From an uncultured Clostridia bacterium (GTDB lineage: Bacteria > Bacillota > Clostridia > UBA1212), in NCBI GenBank assembly GCA_947304585.1, contig CAMZBI010000024.1:1-33807 (forward strand): a DNA stretch of 33,807 nucleotides. Direction: 5' to 3'. A program made the position numbers and the translations under genes. The notes below the pieces were generated by a model. The model was not told the DNA's origin, did no database searches, and saw nothing but the letters and a program-made list of their open reading frames with translations. Shown here one piece after another: positions 13,665 through 21,375 of this stretch (position 1 is the first letter of the stretch; each line of letters opens with the position of its first letter).

Positions 13665-16028
13665 TTGAAAAAACAGACTTTTAAAACAATATTCGGAAAG
13701 ACACCTGCAGTGAGAGTTTTTGCTGCCGTTGCCCTTTTGCTTGCCGCCTCGCTCCTGCTTCTTGCGGGGTGTGTCCCGGCAGGTACCGTAAGCGATGGAT
13801 CTCCGGATCCCCTTCAGACCGGCGAGCCTGTGAACGAAATATCTGCGGCAGAGGGCCCCTTTGCCCTGTGGGAGGAAAGATCCATGAAAGAAATGATCGA
13901 GGTTGGCGCCGTCACGTCGGTTACGGCTGACATGAAGGTATATAACGCGCAGGACCTGGGGATAGAGCCGGGCGCCAGGAAGGACGCTTCGCCTGAAATA
14001 AAAGCGGCTGCGGCGACGGTCCTGTCAAAAGGCGGCGGGATCCTTTATTTTCCCTCGGGCTACTACAGGATCGATACGCCTCTTGAGATCACCGGAGACG
14101 GGACCTGGCTCTGCCTGTGCGGAGACGTTGACGGGTCCACGGTTTTTTCGGTGAAGAACAGGCTCGAAGGGAACGCTTTTCAGATCGCCAAAAACAACAC
14201 CCACTTCTCCTTCCTTTCCTTTGAGGACGGGTCCAAAAACGCGGTCACTCTCTCCATTGAAGCCGACGGCTGTTCCCTCTACGGCTGCTCCTTCCGAAAG
14301 ACCTCCGCCAAGGCCGGAGGGACATGCATTGAAGTCTCCGGCTCCTTTGACACCGTCCGCCAGTGTTCTTTCTGGTCCGAAAACCCGGAGGCCTGTTTCG
14401 CGGAGTTTACCAAATATCCGGGCAGGGATGCCTTTGGCAATGTGATGTGCGACGTCCATTTCGGCGGCGACTTTGCGAAAACGGTGCTCGTGACTTCCCG
14501 GGACGATGCCGGCTCCCAGGAAAACCTCACCTTCTTCCGGAATCTGTTTTTGATCTCCTCTGACCCCAATATAGAGGTGCGGACTGTGAACGGCCTTGTC
14601 ATTGCCAATAACATGCTGGACGCTGCGACGAGGGCGGTGGCAGTTGAGCCTGAGGGCATTGGCGTCTTCAACGTGGAGATCCGGGACAATTACATCGGCA
14701 CGAAGCTGGGCGGCGTGAAGGTCGCCGCAACGGAGGCCCCTGCTGGCAATATCTCCATCCACGACAACTACTTCTGGTCCCCCTCGGCCATCACCGTCAT
14801 GGGAAAGAACCGCACAGGGATAGAGATTTTCCGCAACTATTTCGTCCTCGCCACGGGCAATGCAGTATATATGTCTTTGGCTAAAAATGCGGTAATTGAA
14901 GGGAATCTTGTGGCCAACATCGGAAGCTCCGAGCCGGAACTTTGCATTGCCGCAAGGGACGGTGCCTCAAAGATCGACGCCGGGGGATTCAAAACCGCCA
15001 ACGTGCCTGACAAAGAGATTGCCACCGACGATATTGCCATTCCCGCTGTCTCCGCGAAAAAACAGTCTTTCGCCAAAGCGCCGGAGACCACCGGGGACGG
15101 AACGGTCCCTGTAAACCCCAAATACGTCAACGTTCGGGACTTCGGCGCAGCCGGTGACGGGGTCACCGACGATACCGAGGCGATAAAAGAGAGCGTCAAA
15201 AAGGCAAAGAGCATCAGCGGCACCGTGTATTTCCCGGAGGGGGTCTATCTCGTTACGGATACCGTGTCTGTGTCCAAGGACGACTCCAAGGTTCTTAGGT
15301 TCAAGGGCGACGGCACCGGCAAGACCGTGATAAAAGGCGGAGAAAATCTCATGGGCAGCGTCTTTGACGTGGGAATGAAGTACAACTTTTTCATGTACGA
15401 CCTGAAGATCCTTCAGAGCGGGGAGGGGAGCTGCCTTGACGCCCTGTTTGTGAAGGCCTTCGACTGCGCTTTTGAGGGAAACCCGGGCAGCAGCGCGCCT
15501 CTCCTTTGGTTCCACGGCTCCAACTGCTGGTCTGTGAGATGCGACTATTACTCGGAGTCCCCGGACTGCTGTGCTCTCAGCTACACCCGCAGCAAGGGCG
15601 AGATCTCCATCAACGACTACATAATCGACAACACCTTCCGGGGAGCCTGCCGGGGCGTCCTTGTGGGCGACGGCAGCACTACGAGTGAGGGCCGCTGCGA
15701 AGGGCTCAAGATCATTGGCAATACCTTCGAAAACACCGGTGCCTCAGCCGCGGAGATCTACGAGATCCTTCACGTCAACATCGCCTACAACACCGTAAAA
15801 GGGTCGAAAACCGGAGTGTTCCTTTCGAACCTTGGCCACGGGCCGGACGGGATATACATCGACCACAACTTCATCGACGCCAATGACGCCTGCGTCACCT
15901 CAGGCACCGTTCCGGGCGGCGGGGACTACATTTCGATGGTGGTGATCCACGCCAATACCTTCGGCAAGCCCCTGAGCGAGGCGGTCCGCGAGCCCGTTTC
16001 ATACAACAAAAAGATGGTCGCGGAGTGA
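13665..16028 (+). CDS. Lipoprotein with two right-handed beta-helix (pectate-lyase-like) domains
   Basis: The product is 787 aa when the TTG at 13665 is used. That start follows GGGAG (13651-13655) by 9 nt and gives a textbook lipoprotein signal (MKKQTF, then LLLLAGC with Cys36). An upstream in-frame ATG at 13605 would add a charged stretch before the signal and is less likely. Two beta-helix modules follow. The first, from about residue 90, has GGGILYFPSGYYRI. The second, from about 485, has the hallmark VRDFGAAGDGVTDDTEAI and GTVYFPEGVYLV. Both match the pectate-lyase-3/GH28-like fold used for polysaccharide binding or cleavage. The many N-x-F/I turns (IHDNYFW, IIGNTFE, IDHNFID) are beta-helix rungs. 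The likely role is surface glycan handling; the substrate is unknown. Confidence 0.82.
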   Translation: MKKQTFKTIFGKTPAVRVFAAVALLLAASLLLLAGCVPAGTVSDGSPDPLQTGEPVNEISAAEGPFALWEERSMKEMIEVGAVTSVTADMKVYNAQDLGIEPGARKDASPEIKAAAATVLSKGGGILYFPSGYYRIDTPLEITGDGTWLCLCGDVDGSTVFSVKNRLEGNAFQIAKNNTHFSFLSFEDGSKNAVTLSIEADGCSLYGCSFRKTSAKAGGTCIEVSGSFDTVRQCSFWSENPEACFAEFTKYPGRDAFGNVMCDVHFGGDFAKTVLVTSRDDAGSQENLTFFRNLFLISSDPNIEVRTVNGLVIANNMLDAATRAVAVEPEGIGVFNVEIRDNYIGTKLGGVKVAATEAPAGNISIHDNYFWSPSAITVMGKNRTGIEIFRNYFVLATGNAVYMSLAKNAVIEGNLVANIGSSEPELCIAARDGASKIDAGGFKTANVPDKEIATDDIAIPAVSAKKQSFAKAPETTGDGTVPVNPKYVNVRDFGAAGDGVTDDTEAIKESVKKAKSISGTVYFPEGVYLVTDTVSVSKDDSKVLRFKGDGTGKTVIKGGENLMGSVFDVGMKYNFFMYDLKILQSGEGSCLDALFVKAFDCAFEGNPGSSAPLLWFHGSNCWSVRCDYYSESPDCCALSYTRSKGEISINDYIIDNTFRGACRGVLVGDGSTTSEGRCEGLKIIGNTFENTGASAAEIYEILHVNIAYNTVKGSKTGVFLSNLGHGPDGIYIDHNFIDANDACVTSGTVPGGGDYISMVVIHANTFGKPLSEAVREPVSYNKKMVAE

Positions 16029-16055
16029 CGGATCGGCTCCGGAGTGCGCTATTTG

Positions 16056-16084
16056 TTGAAATTTCGGCGCAAATGCGCTAAAAT
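16056..16084 (+). promoter_or_regulatory. Promoter of the acidic membrane protein gene
   Basis: TTGAAA (16056-16061) and TAAAAT (16079-16084) are separated by 17 nt, about 75 nt before the ATG. Confidence 0.75.
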
Positions 16085-16159
16085 CAACACTGAGCGGAGG
16101 AATAACCGCAATTATGGGCAACAATTACCGAATTGCCGAAGAGATGCAAGGAGATAACT

Positions 16160-17530
16160 ATGATTTTCGGGAAAAAGAAAACCGAAACAGACAATATAAA
16201 CAATACACCCGAAAAAGAGGAAGACCTTTTTGATCTTGTTCTGGATCTTGAGACCGGGGAGATGTCAATACATGACAGCCGGGAGGATGAAGCCCCGGAG
16301 AATGCAGGAACGGTCGCCGACAACGGCAATGAACCGGCCGTGGATGAGAACCCGGAGAATGGCCCGGATGAACTTGAGCCCGATGAGACCCCGGAAGACC
16401 AGCCTGACGGCGAGGAAGATGACCTTGGCGGGGAGATTCCGGCCGGCGACGGGACCTTAGGCGATGAAACTTCCGGTGACGAAGGTGAAGACTTTGCGGA
16501 TACACCCGATGAACCGGAAGATGAAACTCTCCCGGAAGCGGATGACGGCGAAGAACCTGAAGAATTTGAGGAAGAGGACGGGGAATATTCCGAAGAGGAT
16601 GATTACCCCGAGGCCGACGAACAGAGCGATCTTCAGGAGGATGAAGGTTTTGACGGTGACGAGGGCGAAGCCTTTGGCGAGACTGACGATACTCTCGTAG
16701 GCCCCTCAAACGGCGGGACTGCTTTTGAGGAAGACTACCCGGAAGAAGCGGATCAAAGCGACGACGGAGAGTGGGAAAACCTCTACGGAGAGACCCCGGA
16801 CACCATCAGCGAGACCGTCTTTTCAGACGGCGGACACGATTTTCCCGTACGTGATTTCCCCGGAAAAGAAGAGCCGGAAACAGACGGCGCTGAAAGCGAC
16901 GGTCAGAAACCTCAGGGACGGCGGAACGATAAGGTCAAGGCAGAAAAGCTTGAAGACCTTGTCAGAAAAAAGAACCAGAGCGCACCCGACCAGGCCTCAA
17001 AAAAACTCAGCGGGCTCCTTGGCGTGAACAAAAACGGCAGCACGGAAGACGACAAGATCGCCGGAATGAACTTCAACGCCTGGATCATCATAGTGATCGC
17101 GGTGTTCCTGATCGACACGGTCCTTTTGAACTTCATTTTCTACAAGGCGGTCTACCCGGCCGTCGAGGGCATCATGAAAGCCGCGGGCTCTGAATCCCTG
17201 AAGCTCACCGCTTCCGGAGCCGAGACCCTCTACACAATCATCTCCTACGCCATCGCGTTCATTATCTGCGGCCTGATCGAACTCATCATCTGCAAGTTTG
17301 CCGAGACCCTCCTTGGCCAGCTGGGCATGAAGAGAAGCGCCTCATTCATAACGAAGACGTTGCTCATTCTGATGTTCCTGTTCGTGATCACAGGGCTTAT
17401 CGTGATGATAGTGGACCACGCGGGTCCGCTGACCATGACCGCTTACAGGTGGATCTGCCCCTTCCTGGGATATGCCGGTGGTCTGGTGTTCTACATCTTC
17501 TCAAACATCGGCAAGAAAAAGAAGGCCTGA
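16160..17530 (+). CDS. Membrane protein with a long acidic disordered N-terminal region
   Basis: The 456-aa product has no recognised family. Residues about 15-250 are extremely rich in Asp and Glu, with P, G, T and S, and are almost certainly disordered. A basic patch follows (about 255-290; KVKAEKLEDLVRKKNQ). Four predicted membrane helices lie at about 306-330, 357-378, 397-420 and 426-448, and the protein ends in KKKKA. With no signal peptide before it, the acidic part probably lies in the cytoplasm. The start is the ATG at 16160 after AAGGAG (16149-16154). The gene has its own promoter and stands alone. Possible roles, such as cation or protein binding next to the membrane, are speculation. 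Confidence 0.85.
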   Translation: MIFGKKKTETDNINNTPEKEEDLFDLVLDLETGEMSIHDSREDEAPENAGTVADNGNEPAVDENPENGPDELEPDETPEDQPDGEEDDLGGEIPAGDGTLGDETSGDEGEDFADTPDEPEDETLPEADDGEEPEEFEEEDGEYSEEDDYPEADEQSDLQEDEGFDGDEGEAFGETDDTLVGPSNGGTAFEEDYPEEADQSDDGEWENLYGETPDTISETVFSDGGHDFPVRDFPGKEEPETDGAESDGQKPQGRRNDKVKAEKLEDLVRKKNQSAPDQASKKLSGLLGVNKNGSTEDDKIAGMNFNAWIIIVIAVFLIDTVLLNFIFYKAVYPAVEGIMKAAGSESLKLTASGAETLYTIISYAIAFIICGLIELIICKFAETLLGQLGMKRSASFITKTLLILMFLFVITGLIVMIVDHAGPLTMTAYRWICPFLGYAGGLVFYIFSNIGKKKKA

Positions 17531-17672
17531 CAGCAAAGACGCCAATGCATTGCCGCGTCTGACAAAGGCGGTATGACGTTGGCAAAAGGGCGCCCCGGCA
17601 CAGGGAAAGCCCGGGACTTTTACCGAAAACAAGGCCAAAACGGGGCCTTGGGGATAATATTGGCGAAAAACC

Positions 17673-17694
17673 GGGGATTTTTTCAAAAAACCCC
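17673..17694 (+). terminator. Hairpin abutting the infC promoter
   Basis: GGGG (17673-17676) then TTTTTT (17678-17683) can fold onto AAAAAA (17685-17690) then CCCC (17691-17694). It directly touches the TTGACA of the infC promoter. A second hairpin, AAGGCC/GGCCTT, lies just upstream. A terminator role is uncertain. Confidence 0.35.
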
Positions 17695-17723
17695 TTGACA
17701 AAGTTTTTCGATTGTTTTACCAT
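17695..17723 (+). promoter_or_regulatory. Promoter of the infC-rpmI-rplT operon
   Basis: TTGACA (17695-17700) and TACCAT (17718-17723) are separated by 17 nt. It lies about 140 nt upstream of the infC SD. Confidence 0.8.
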
Positions 17724-17851
17724 TACACGGCAATAAAGCAGAAGTGCAGCTTCTCACCTTGGTCGCAGGCGCGGGCGGGTTAATAAACGGCTTGAGATTT
17801 AAGGCGTGCTGCGCATTTTGACTTGTTGCGGCACGCTAATTTTTTTACCAC
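17724..17851 (+). promoter_or_regulatory. L20-type leader with attenuator of the infC operon
   Basis: The 5' UTR contains AGAAGTGCAGCTTCTCACC, typical of Firmicutes L20 leaders. It ends in an intrinsic terminator: GCGTGCTGC (17804-17812) / GCGGCACGC (17828-17836), then TAATTTTTTT. In known cases L20 binding favours the terminator and represses the operon. Position, motif and terminator support the call. Confidence 0.8.
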
Positions 17852-17865
17852 GGAGGTGTTGCGTC

Positions 17866-18378
17866 ATAGCAAAGGATGATTTACAGGTTAATGAAGAGAT
17901 AACCGCAAAAGAAGTGCGCTTAATTGATGAAAAAGGCGTTATGGCGGGTATCGTTGATATTGAGACGGCGTTGAAGTATGCAGAGGACAGAAATCTTGAT
18001 CTGGTCAACATTGCTCCGGCTGCGAATCCCCCCGTCTGTAAAGTGATCGATTACAACAAATATATTTTTGATCTCAACAAAAAAGAGAAGGACGCCCGCA
18101 AGAACCAGAAAGTTGTTGAAATCAAGGAGATCAGGATGTCCCTGGGCATCGGCGACCACGATCTGAACGTAAAGATCAAGAGCGCCTCAGGTTTCCTGAA
18201 AGAGGGAAATAAAGTAAAAGTTAGACTTAAATTCTACGGGAGAGAGATGAACTACACCGCCTCCGGAGAGGATCTGATCAACAAATTCTACGAAGGAATA
18301 GCGGATGTGGGGGTCATGGACAAGAAGCCCAAACTCGAAGGCAGATGGATGACCGCCATGTTCTCGCCCAAGAAATAA
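17866..18378 (+). CDS. infC: Translation initiation factor IF-3, with predicted ATA start codon
   Basis: The 170-aa protein has both IF3 domains: the N-domain (AKDDLQVNEEITAKEVRLID, then APAANPPVCKVIDYNKY) and the C-domain (KVVEIKEIRMSLGIGDHDLN through VRLKFYGREM). IF3 binds the 30S subunit and rejects wrong start codons. The conserved protein begins right after an ATA at 17866-17868, placed 7 nt behind a perfect SD (GGAGGTG, 17852-17858). No ATG, GTG or TTG is in frame between the attenuator and this point. A GTG at 17806 is in frame but sits inside the terminator stem. infC genes commonly use rare start codons (ATT in E. coli and B. subtilis), which lets IF3 repress itself. It is first in the operon with rpmI and rplT. 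Confidence 0.93.
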   Translation: MAKDDLQVNEEITAKEVRLIDEKGVMAGIVDIETALKYAEDRNLDLVNIAPAANPPVCKVIDYNKYIFDLNKKEKDARKNQKVVEIKEIRMSLGIGDHDLNVKIKSASGFLKEGNKVKVRLKFYGREMNYTASGEDLINKFYEGIADVGVMDKKPKLEGRWMTAMFSPKK

Positions 18379-18456
18379 AACAAAGCCTCCGTGAAGAGGC
18401 AAATACAAAACCCGCGTCACGGCAAAAGGCGCGGAAGTTGAAAGGATGATCTCACC

Positions 18457-18654
18457 ATGCCAAAGTTAAAAACCCACAGTGCTTCCAAAAAACGGTTCAG
18501 AATCACCGCCAACGGAAAAGTAAAGATGACCCACGCCTTCAGGCGCCACAGACTTGTCACAAAAGACAGGAAAGTCAAGAAGCAGCACAGAGAGAGCCTC
18601 TATGCAGCTGATGCAAACTCAGCTACAGTGCGCAAGATGCTGCCCTACGTTTGA
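18457..18654 (+). CDS. rpmI: 50S ribosomal protein L35
   Basis: The 65-aa basic protein has the L35 signature MPKLKTHSASKKRFRITANG and RRHRLVTKDRKVKKQHRE. It is the second gene of the infC operon. AAGGATG precedes the ATG. The 78-nt gap after infC contains two short stems, GCCTC/GAGGC near 18385-18400 and CCGCG/CGCGG near 18413-18435; they may hold regulatory structure, but no known element was recognised. Confidence 0.97.
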   Translation: MPKLKTHSASKKRFRITANGKVKMTHAFRRHRLVTKDRKVKKQHRESLYAADANSATVRKMLPYV

Positions 18655-18672
18655 TTCGGGAGGTGCTGTAAA

Positions 18673-19020
18673 ATGGGAAGAGTAAAGAATTCAGTTGCTA
18701 CAAGAGCAAGACGTAAAAAAGTTATCAAACTTGCAAAAGGCTATTTCGGAAGAAAGAGCACAGTGTTCAAGACCGCCAACCAGGCAGTTATCAAGTCCGC
18801 AAACTACGCTTACCGCGACAGAAGAGCGAAGAAGAGAGACTTCAGAAAACTCTGGATCACAAGGATCAACGCAGCGGCCAGAATGAACGGCACCACCTAC
18901 AGCCGTCTTATGAACGCTCTTAAGAAGAACGGAATCGCCCTTGACAGGAAGATCCTCGCCGACATGGCAGTATACGACAAGGAAGGATTCGCAAAGCTTG
19001 TTGCACAGGTCAACGCTTGA
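18673..19020 (+). CDS. rplT: 50S ribosomal protein L20
   Basis: The 115-aa protein has the family motifs [37 protein letters not shown] and [21 protein letters not shown]20 assembles early on 23S rRNA and in Firmicutes represses its own operon through the leader upstream of infC, which is present here. SD GGGAGGTG (18659-18666). It ends the operon; a terminator follows within 10 nt. Confidence 0.98.
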   Translation: MGRVKNSVATRARRKKVIKLAKGYFGRKSTVFKTANQAVIKSANYAYRDRRAKKRDFRKLWITRINAAARMNGTTYSRLMNALKKNGIALDRKILADMAVYDKEGFAKLVAQVNA

Positions 19021-19029
19021 TGATTTGAC

Positions 19030-19072
19030 ACGCAGGACGGTTTCTGAAACAAAGAACTGTTCTGCGTTTTTT
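19030..19072 (+). terminator. Terminator of the infC operon
   Basis: ACGCAG (19030-19035) pairs with CTGCGT (19062-19067) with further pairing inside, and runs into TTTTTT. The next start codon is only 8 nt beyond the T-run. Confidence 0.8.
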
Positions 19073-19080
19073 ATGTGACT

Positions 19081-19872
19081 ATGATCATTACCAGCGCAAA
19101 AAACGAACAGGTCCGGGCGTTGAAAAAGCTTGAGAACCGCAAGTACCGGGAGGAGACCGGATCTTTCTTTATGGAAGGGCCCCACGGTGTGGCGGAAGGC
19201 CTCGATCACGGGGCAAAGCTTTTAAGACTTGTGGCGGACGCCGGCAGATCGAACGACCCGGAGTGTGCGGAGCTGATAGAGAGGGCTGTGCGGGAGAACG
19301 TGCCCGTGACGGAGCTCTCCTCACAGGTCTTCAACTTTCTCTGCGACACGGAGACCCCTCAGGGCATTGGCGGTGTTTTCGCCTTTCCGCCTGCGTACGA
19401 CGGGAAGAGCGGCGACTGCGTGCTGCTCCTTGAAAATCTGCAGAATCCCGGAAATATGGGGACTATCCTCAGAACTGCGGATGCTGCGGGTTTTTCGGGG
19501 GTGATCTGTTCCAAGGGCTGCGTTGACGTGTTCAATCCGAAGACGGTGCGGTCCACCTCGGGTTCTCTTTTCCGGATACCGGTGGAGCGGAGCAGATTCT
19601 CCGGACCCGAGATCGCGGAAGAGCTCAAAAACCGGGGCTTCAGCGTCCTGGCGGCCCATCCCAGGGGAGGAAAGAGCTACGTAGAGGAGCCTTTTGAGGG
19701 AAAGACCTGCATAGTCATCGGCAACGAAGCCAACGGCATTTCGGATGAAATGCTTAAGTGCTGCAGCGGTCTTGTGACGATACCGATGCCGGGAGGGGCT
19801 GAATCCCTCAACGCGTCGGTGGCGGCGGCGCTTATGATCTACGAAGCCGCGAGGAAAAAAGGAAAATTCTGA
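19081..19872 (+). CDS. SpoU/TrmH-family RNA 2'-O-methyltransferase
   Basis: The 263-aa protein has an N-terminal substrate-binding part (MIITSAKNEQVRALKKLENR, then FFMEGPHGVAEGL) and the SPOUT knot domain with LLLENLQNPGNMGTILRTAD near 120, VIGNEANGISDEM near 213 and IPMPGGAESLNASVAAALM near 236. These are the three SpoU motifs that bind SAM in the trefoil knot. The family (YsgA/RlmB/TsnR-like) methylates ribose in rRNA. It follows rplT, as in many Clostridia and Bacilli. The ATG at 19081 has no SD and is 8 nt beyond the rplT terminator; a GTG at 19075 is also in frame. It probably depends on read-through. Confidence 0.92.
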   Translation: MIITSAKNEQVRALKKLENRKYREETGSFFMEGPHGVAEGLDHGAKLLRLVADAGRSNDPECAELIERAVRENVPVTELSSQVFNFLCDTETPQGIGGVFAFPPAYDGKSGDCVLLLENLQNPGNMGTILRTADAAGFSGVICSKGCVDVFNPKTVRSTSGSLFRIPVERSRFSGPEIAEELKNRGFSVLAAHPRGGKSYVEEPFEGKTCIVIGNEANGISDEMLKCCSGLVTIPMPGGAESLNASVAAALMIYEAARKKGKF

Positions 19873-19963
19873 CACGGCCGGAAGATATTGGCAATTTTGA
19901 AAGACTTTGAACCGCCTTTAGCCCGGCGGGAAACAATATATTACAAAAGGAGACGATTAAGAA

Positions 19964-20467
19964 ATGGGATTATTGGCGATTTGGCGGGAAAATCTTGACG
20001 AGAGCCGCTTCAGCAAAGACCAGATAAATGCATTCATTAAGGATTACTTCAAAAAGGAAGAAGATGCTTATGCGAAGATACTGGAGTCGAAGGACCCGAA
20101 GATAGAGGGAACTCTTAAAGAGATCGGCGAGAAGCTTTCACTCAGTTCCGAGGAGACTGCGGCCTTTTTTGACGGGATCAACACTTCGCTGACAGCGGAG
20201 ATAGATGCGGATGCCCTTGAGGAGGACACACAGATCTCTGTTGAAATCGACTGGGAGAAACTCTACTACAACATGAACAAGGCAAAAGCCCCTTGGCTCT
20301 ACGAACTGGAACAGTGGGACGGCATCCTTGACGCAGAGAAGAGAGCGGAGATCAGGAGCAAGTACAAGAGCGATATGCAGGCTGTGAGCACCAAGGTCGG
20401 CAGAAACGATCCCTGCCCCTGCGGAAGCGGGAAAAAGTACAAGAAGTGCTGCGGGAAAGATCTTTGA
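19964..20467 (+). CDS. SEC-C motif protein
   Basis: The 167-aa protein ends in a SEC-C zinc-binding motif, [19 protein letters not shown] (C-x-C-x8-C-C), the same module found at the C-terminus of SecA. The first 145 residues are mostly helical, charged and without a known fold, with segments such as [25 protein letters not shown] domains often bind ribosomes or partner proteins, so a role near translation or protein export is possible but unproven. SD AAAGGAG (19945-19951) is 12 nt from the ATG. A terminator follows at 20481-20520. Confidence 0.88.
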   Translation: MGLLAIWRENLDESRFSKDQINAFIKDYFKKEEDAYAKILESKDPKIEGTLKEIGEKLSLSSEETAAFFDGINTSLTAEIDADALEEDTQISVEIDWEKLYYNMNKAKAPWLYELEQWDGILDAEKRAEIRSKYKSDMQAVSTKVGRNDPCPCGSGKKYKKCCGKDL

Positions 20468-20480
20468 TAGATCTGCAATA

Positions 20481-20520
20481 CGGGTGCTGCGCGGTATCCC
20501 TGCGTGACACCCGCTTTTTT
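20481..20520 (+). terminator. Terminator between SEC-C gene and phosphatase gene
   Basis: CGGGTG (20481-20486) pairs with CACCCG (20508-20513), followed by C and TTTTTT (20515-20520). The SD of the next gene (GGAG, 20521) begins at the next base. Confidence 0.8.
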
Positions 20521-20531
20521 GGAGAAGAAGA

Positions 20532-21344
20532 GTGAAACAAACCAACCTAAAAATAATACAGGCGATCCGCGAAGCCGCCAATATCATGCTCTCCGCCCCC
20601 AGAGGCTGCCCCGAGGAACTGATCCACCAAAAGGGCGGCACCTTCAATTTTGTGACCGAGTATGACGTTGCGGTCCAGCGGTTCCTGGAAAAGAGTTTCA
20701 GGGAGATCGTCCCGGGGGCAAAATTCCTTGCCGAGGAAGAGGGCGAGGACAAGAGGGTCATTGGCGAGGGGTACACCTTCATCATCGATCCCATTGACGG
20801 CACCAGCAATTTCATCCACGGCCTTGGCGAGTCCGGCATATCCGTGGCCCTTCTGAAGGACAAGGAGACGGTGTTCGGCGCGGTCTATCTGCCCTTTGCG
20901 GACGAGATGTTTGCGGCGGAGAAGGGCGGCGGGGCTTTCCTCAACGGCAGGCAGATCCGGGTCAGCGGTCTTCCCGTTGACAAGTCGCTGGTGCTTTTCG
21001 GCACATCCCCCTACATGCGGGACAGGCTTTGCGACGCGACAATGGACCTGATGCGGGGCCTTTTCATGAAGTCGGTGGACGTGAGGCGGTTTGGAGCCGC
21101 TTCTGCGGACCTCTGCTATGTTGCCTGCGGGAGGGCGTCGGCTTTCTGCGAGATGTCTCTCTCACCCTGGGACCACGCCGCAGGCGATCTGATCGTCCGG
21201 GAGGCAGGCGGTACTGTCCAAAGGTTTGACGGTACCGAGGTCTCCTATGAGACCAACTGCTCGGTGGTTGCCGTCAACGGTCCTGCCCGCAGCGAGATCA
21301 TGAAGATCTGCGGAGAGATCTCGAAAAAATACGGTTTGAGATAG
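20532..21344 (+). CDS. Inositol monophosphatase family protein
   Basis: The 270-aa enzyme has the Li-sensitive Mg-dependent phosphatase motifs: FLAEEEGED near residue 68, DPIDGTSNFIHG near 85, and WDHAAGDLIVREAGG near 215. These hold the metals that hydrolyse a phosphate monoester such as inositol-1-phosphate, fructose-1,6-bisphosphate or 3'-phosphoadenosine phosphate; the substrate is not clear. The start is the GTG at 20532, 7 nt after GGAG that directly follows the terminator T-run. It is followed after 31 nt by the beta-propeller glycosidase gene, probably in one transcript. Confidence 0.9.
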   Translation: MKQTNLKIIQAIREAANIMLSAPRGCPEELIHQKGGTFNFVTEYDVAVQRFLEKSFREIVPGAKFLAEEEGEDKRVIGEGYTFIIDPIDGTSNFIHGLGESGISVALLKDKETVFGAVYLPFADEMFAAEKGGGAFLNGRQIRVSGLPVDKSLVLFGTSPYMRDRLCDATMDLMRGLFMKSVDVRRFGAASADLCYVACGRASAFCEMSLSPWDHAAGDLIVREAGGTVQRFDGTEVSYETNCSVVAVNGPARSEIMKICGEISKKYGLR

Positions 21345-21375
21345 AGAGTCGCCGAGCGGGCCGGAAGGAAGCAAC

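Noticed and set aside
17806..17865. GTG start for infC
   Set aside because: It lies inside the leader terminator stem and would add 20 residues absent from IF3.
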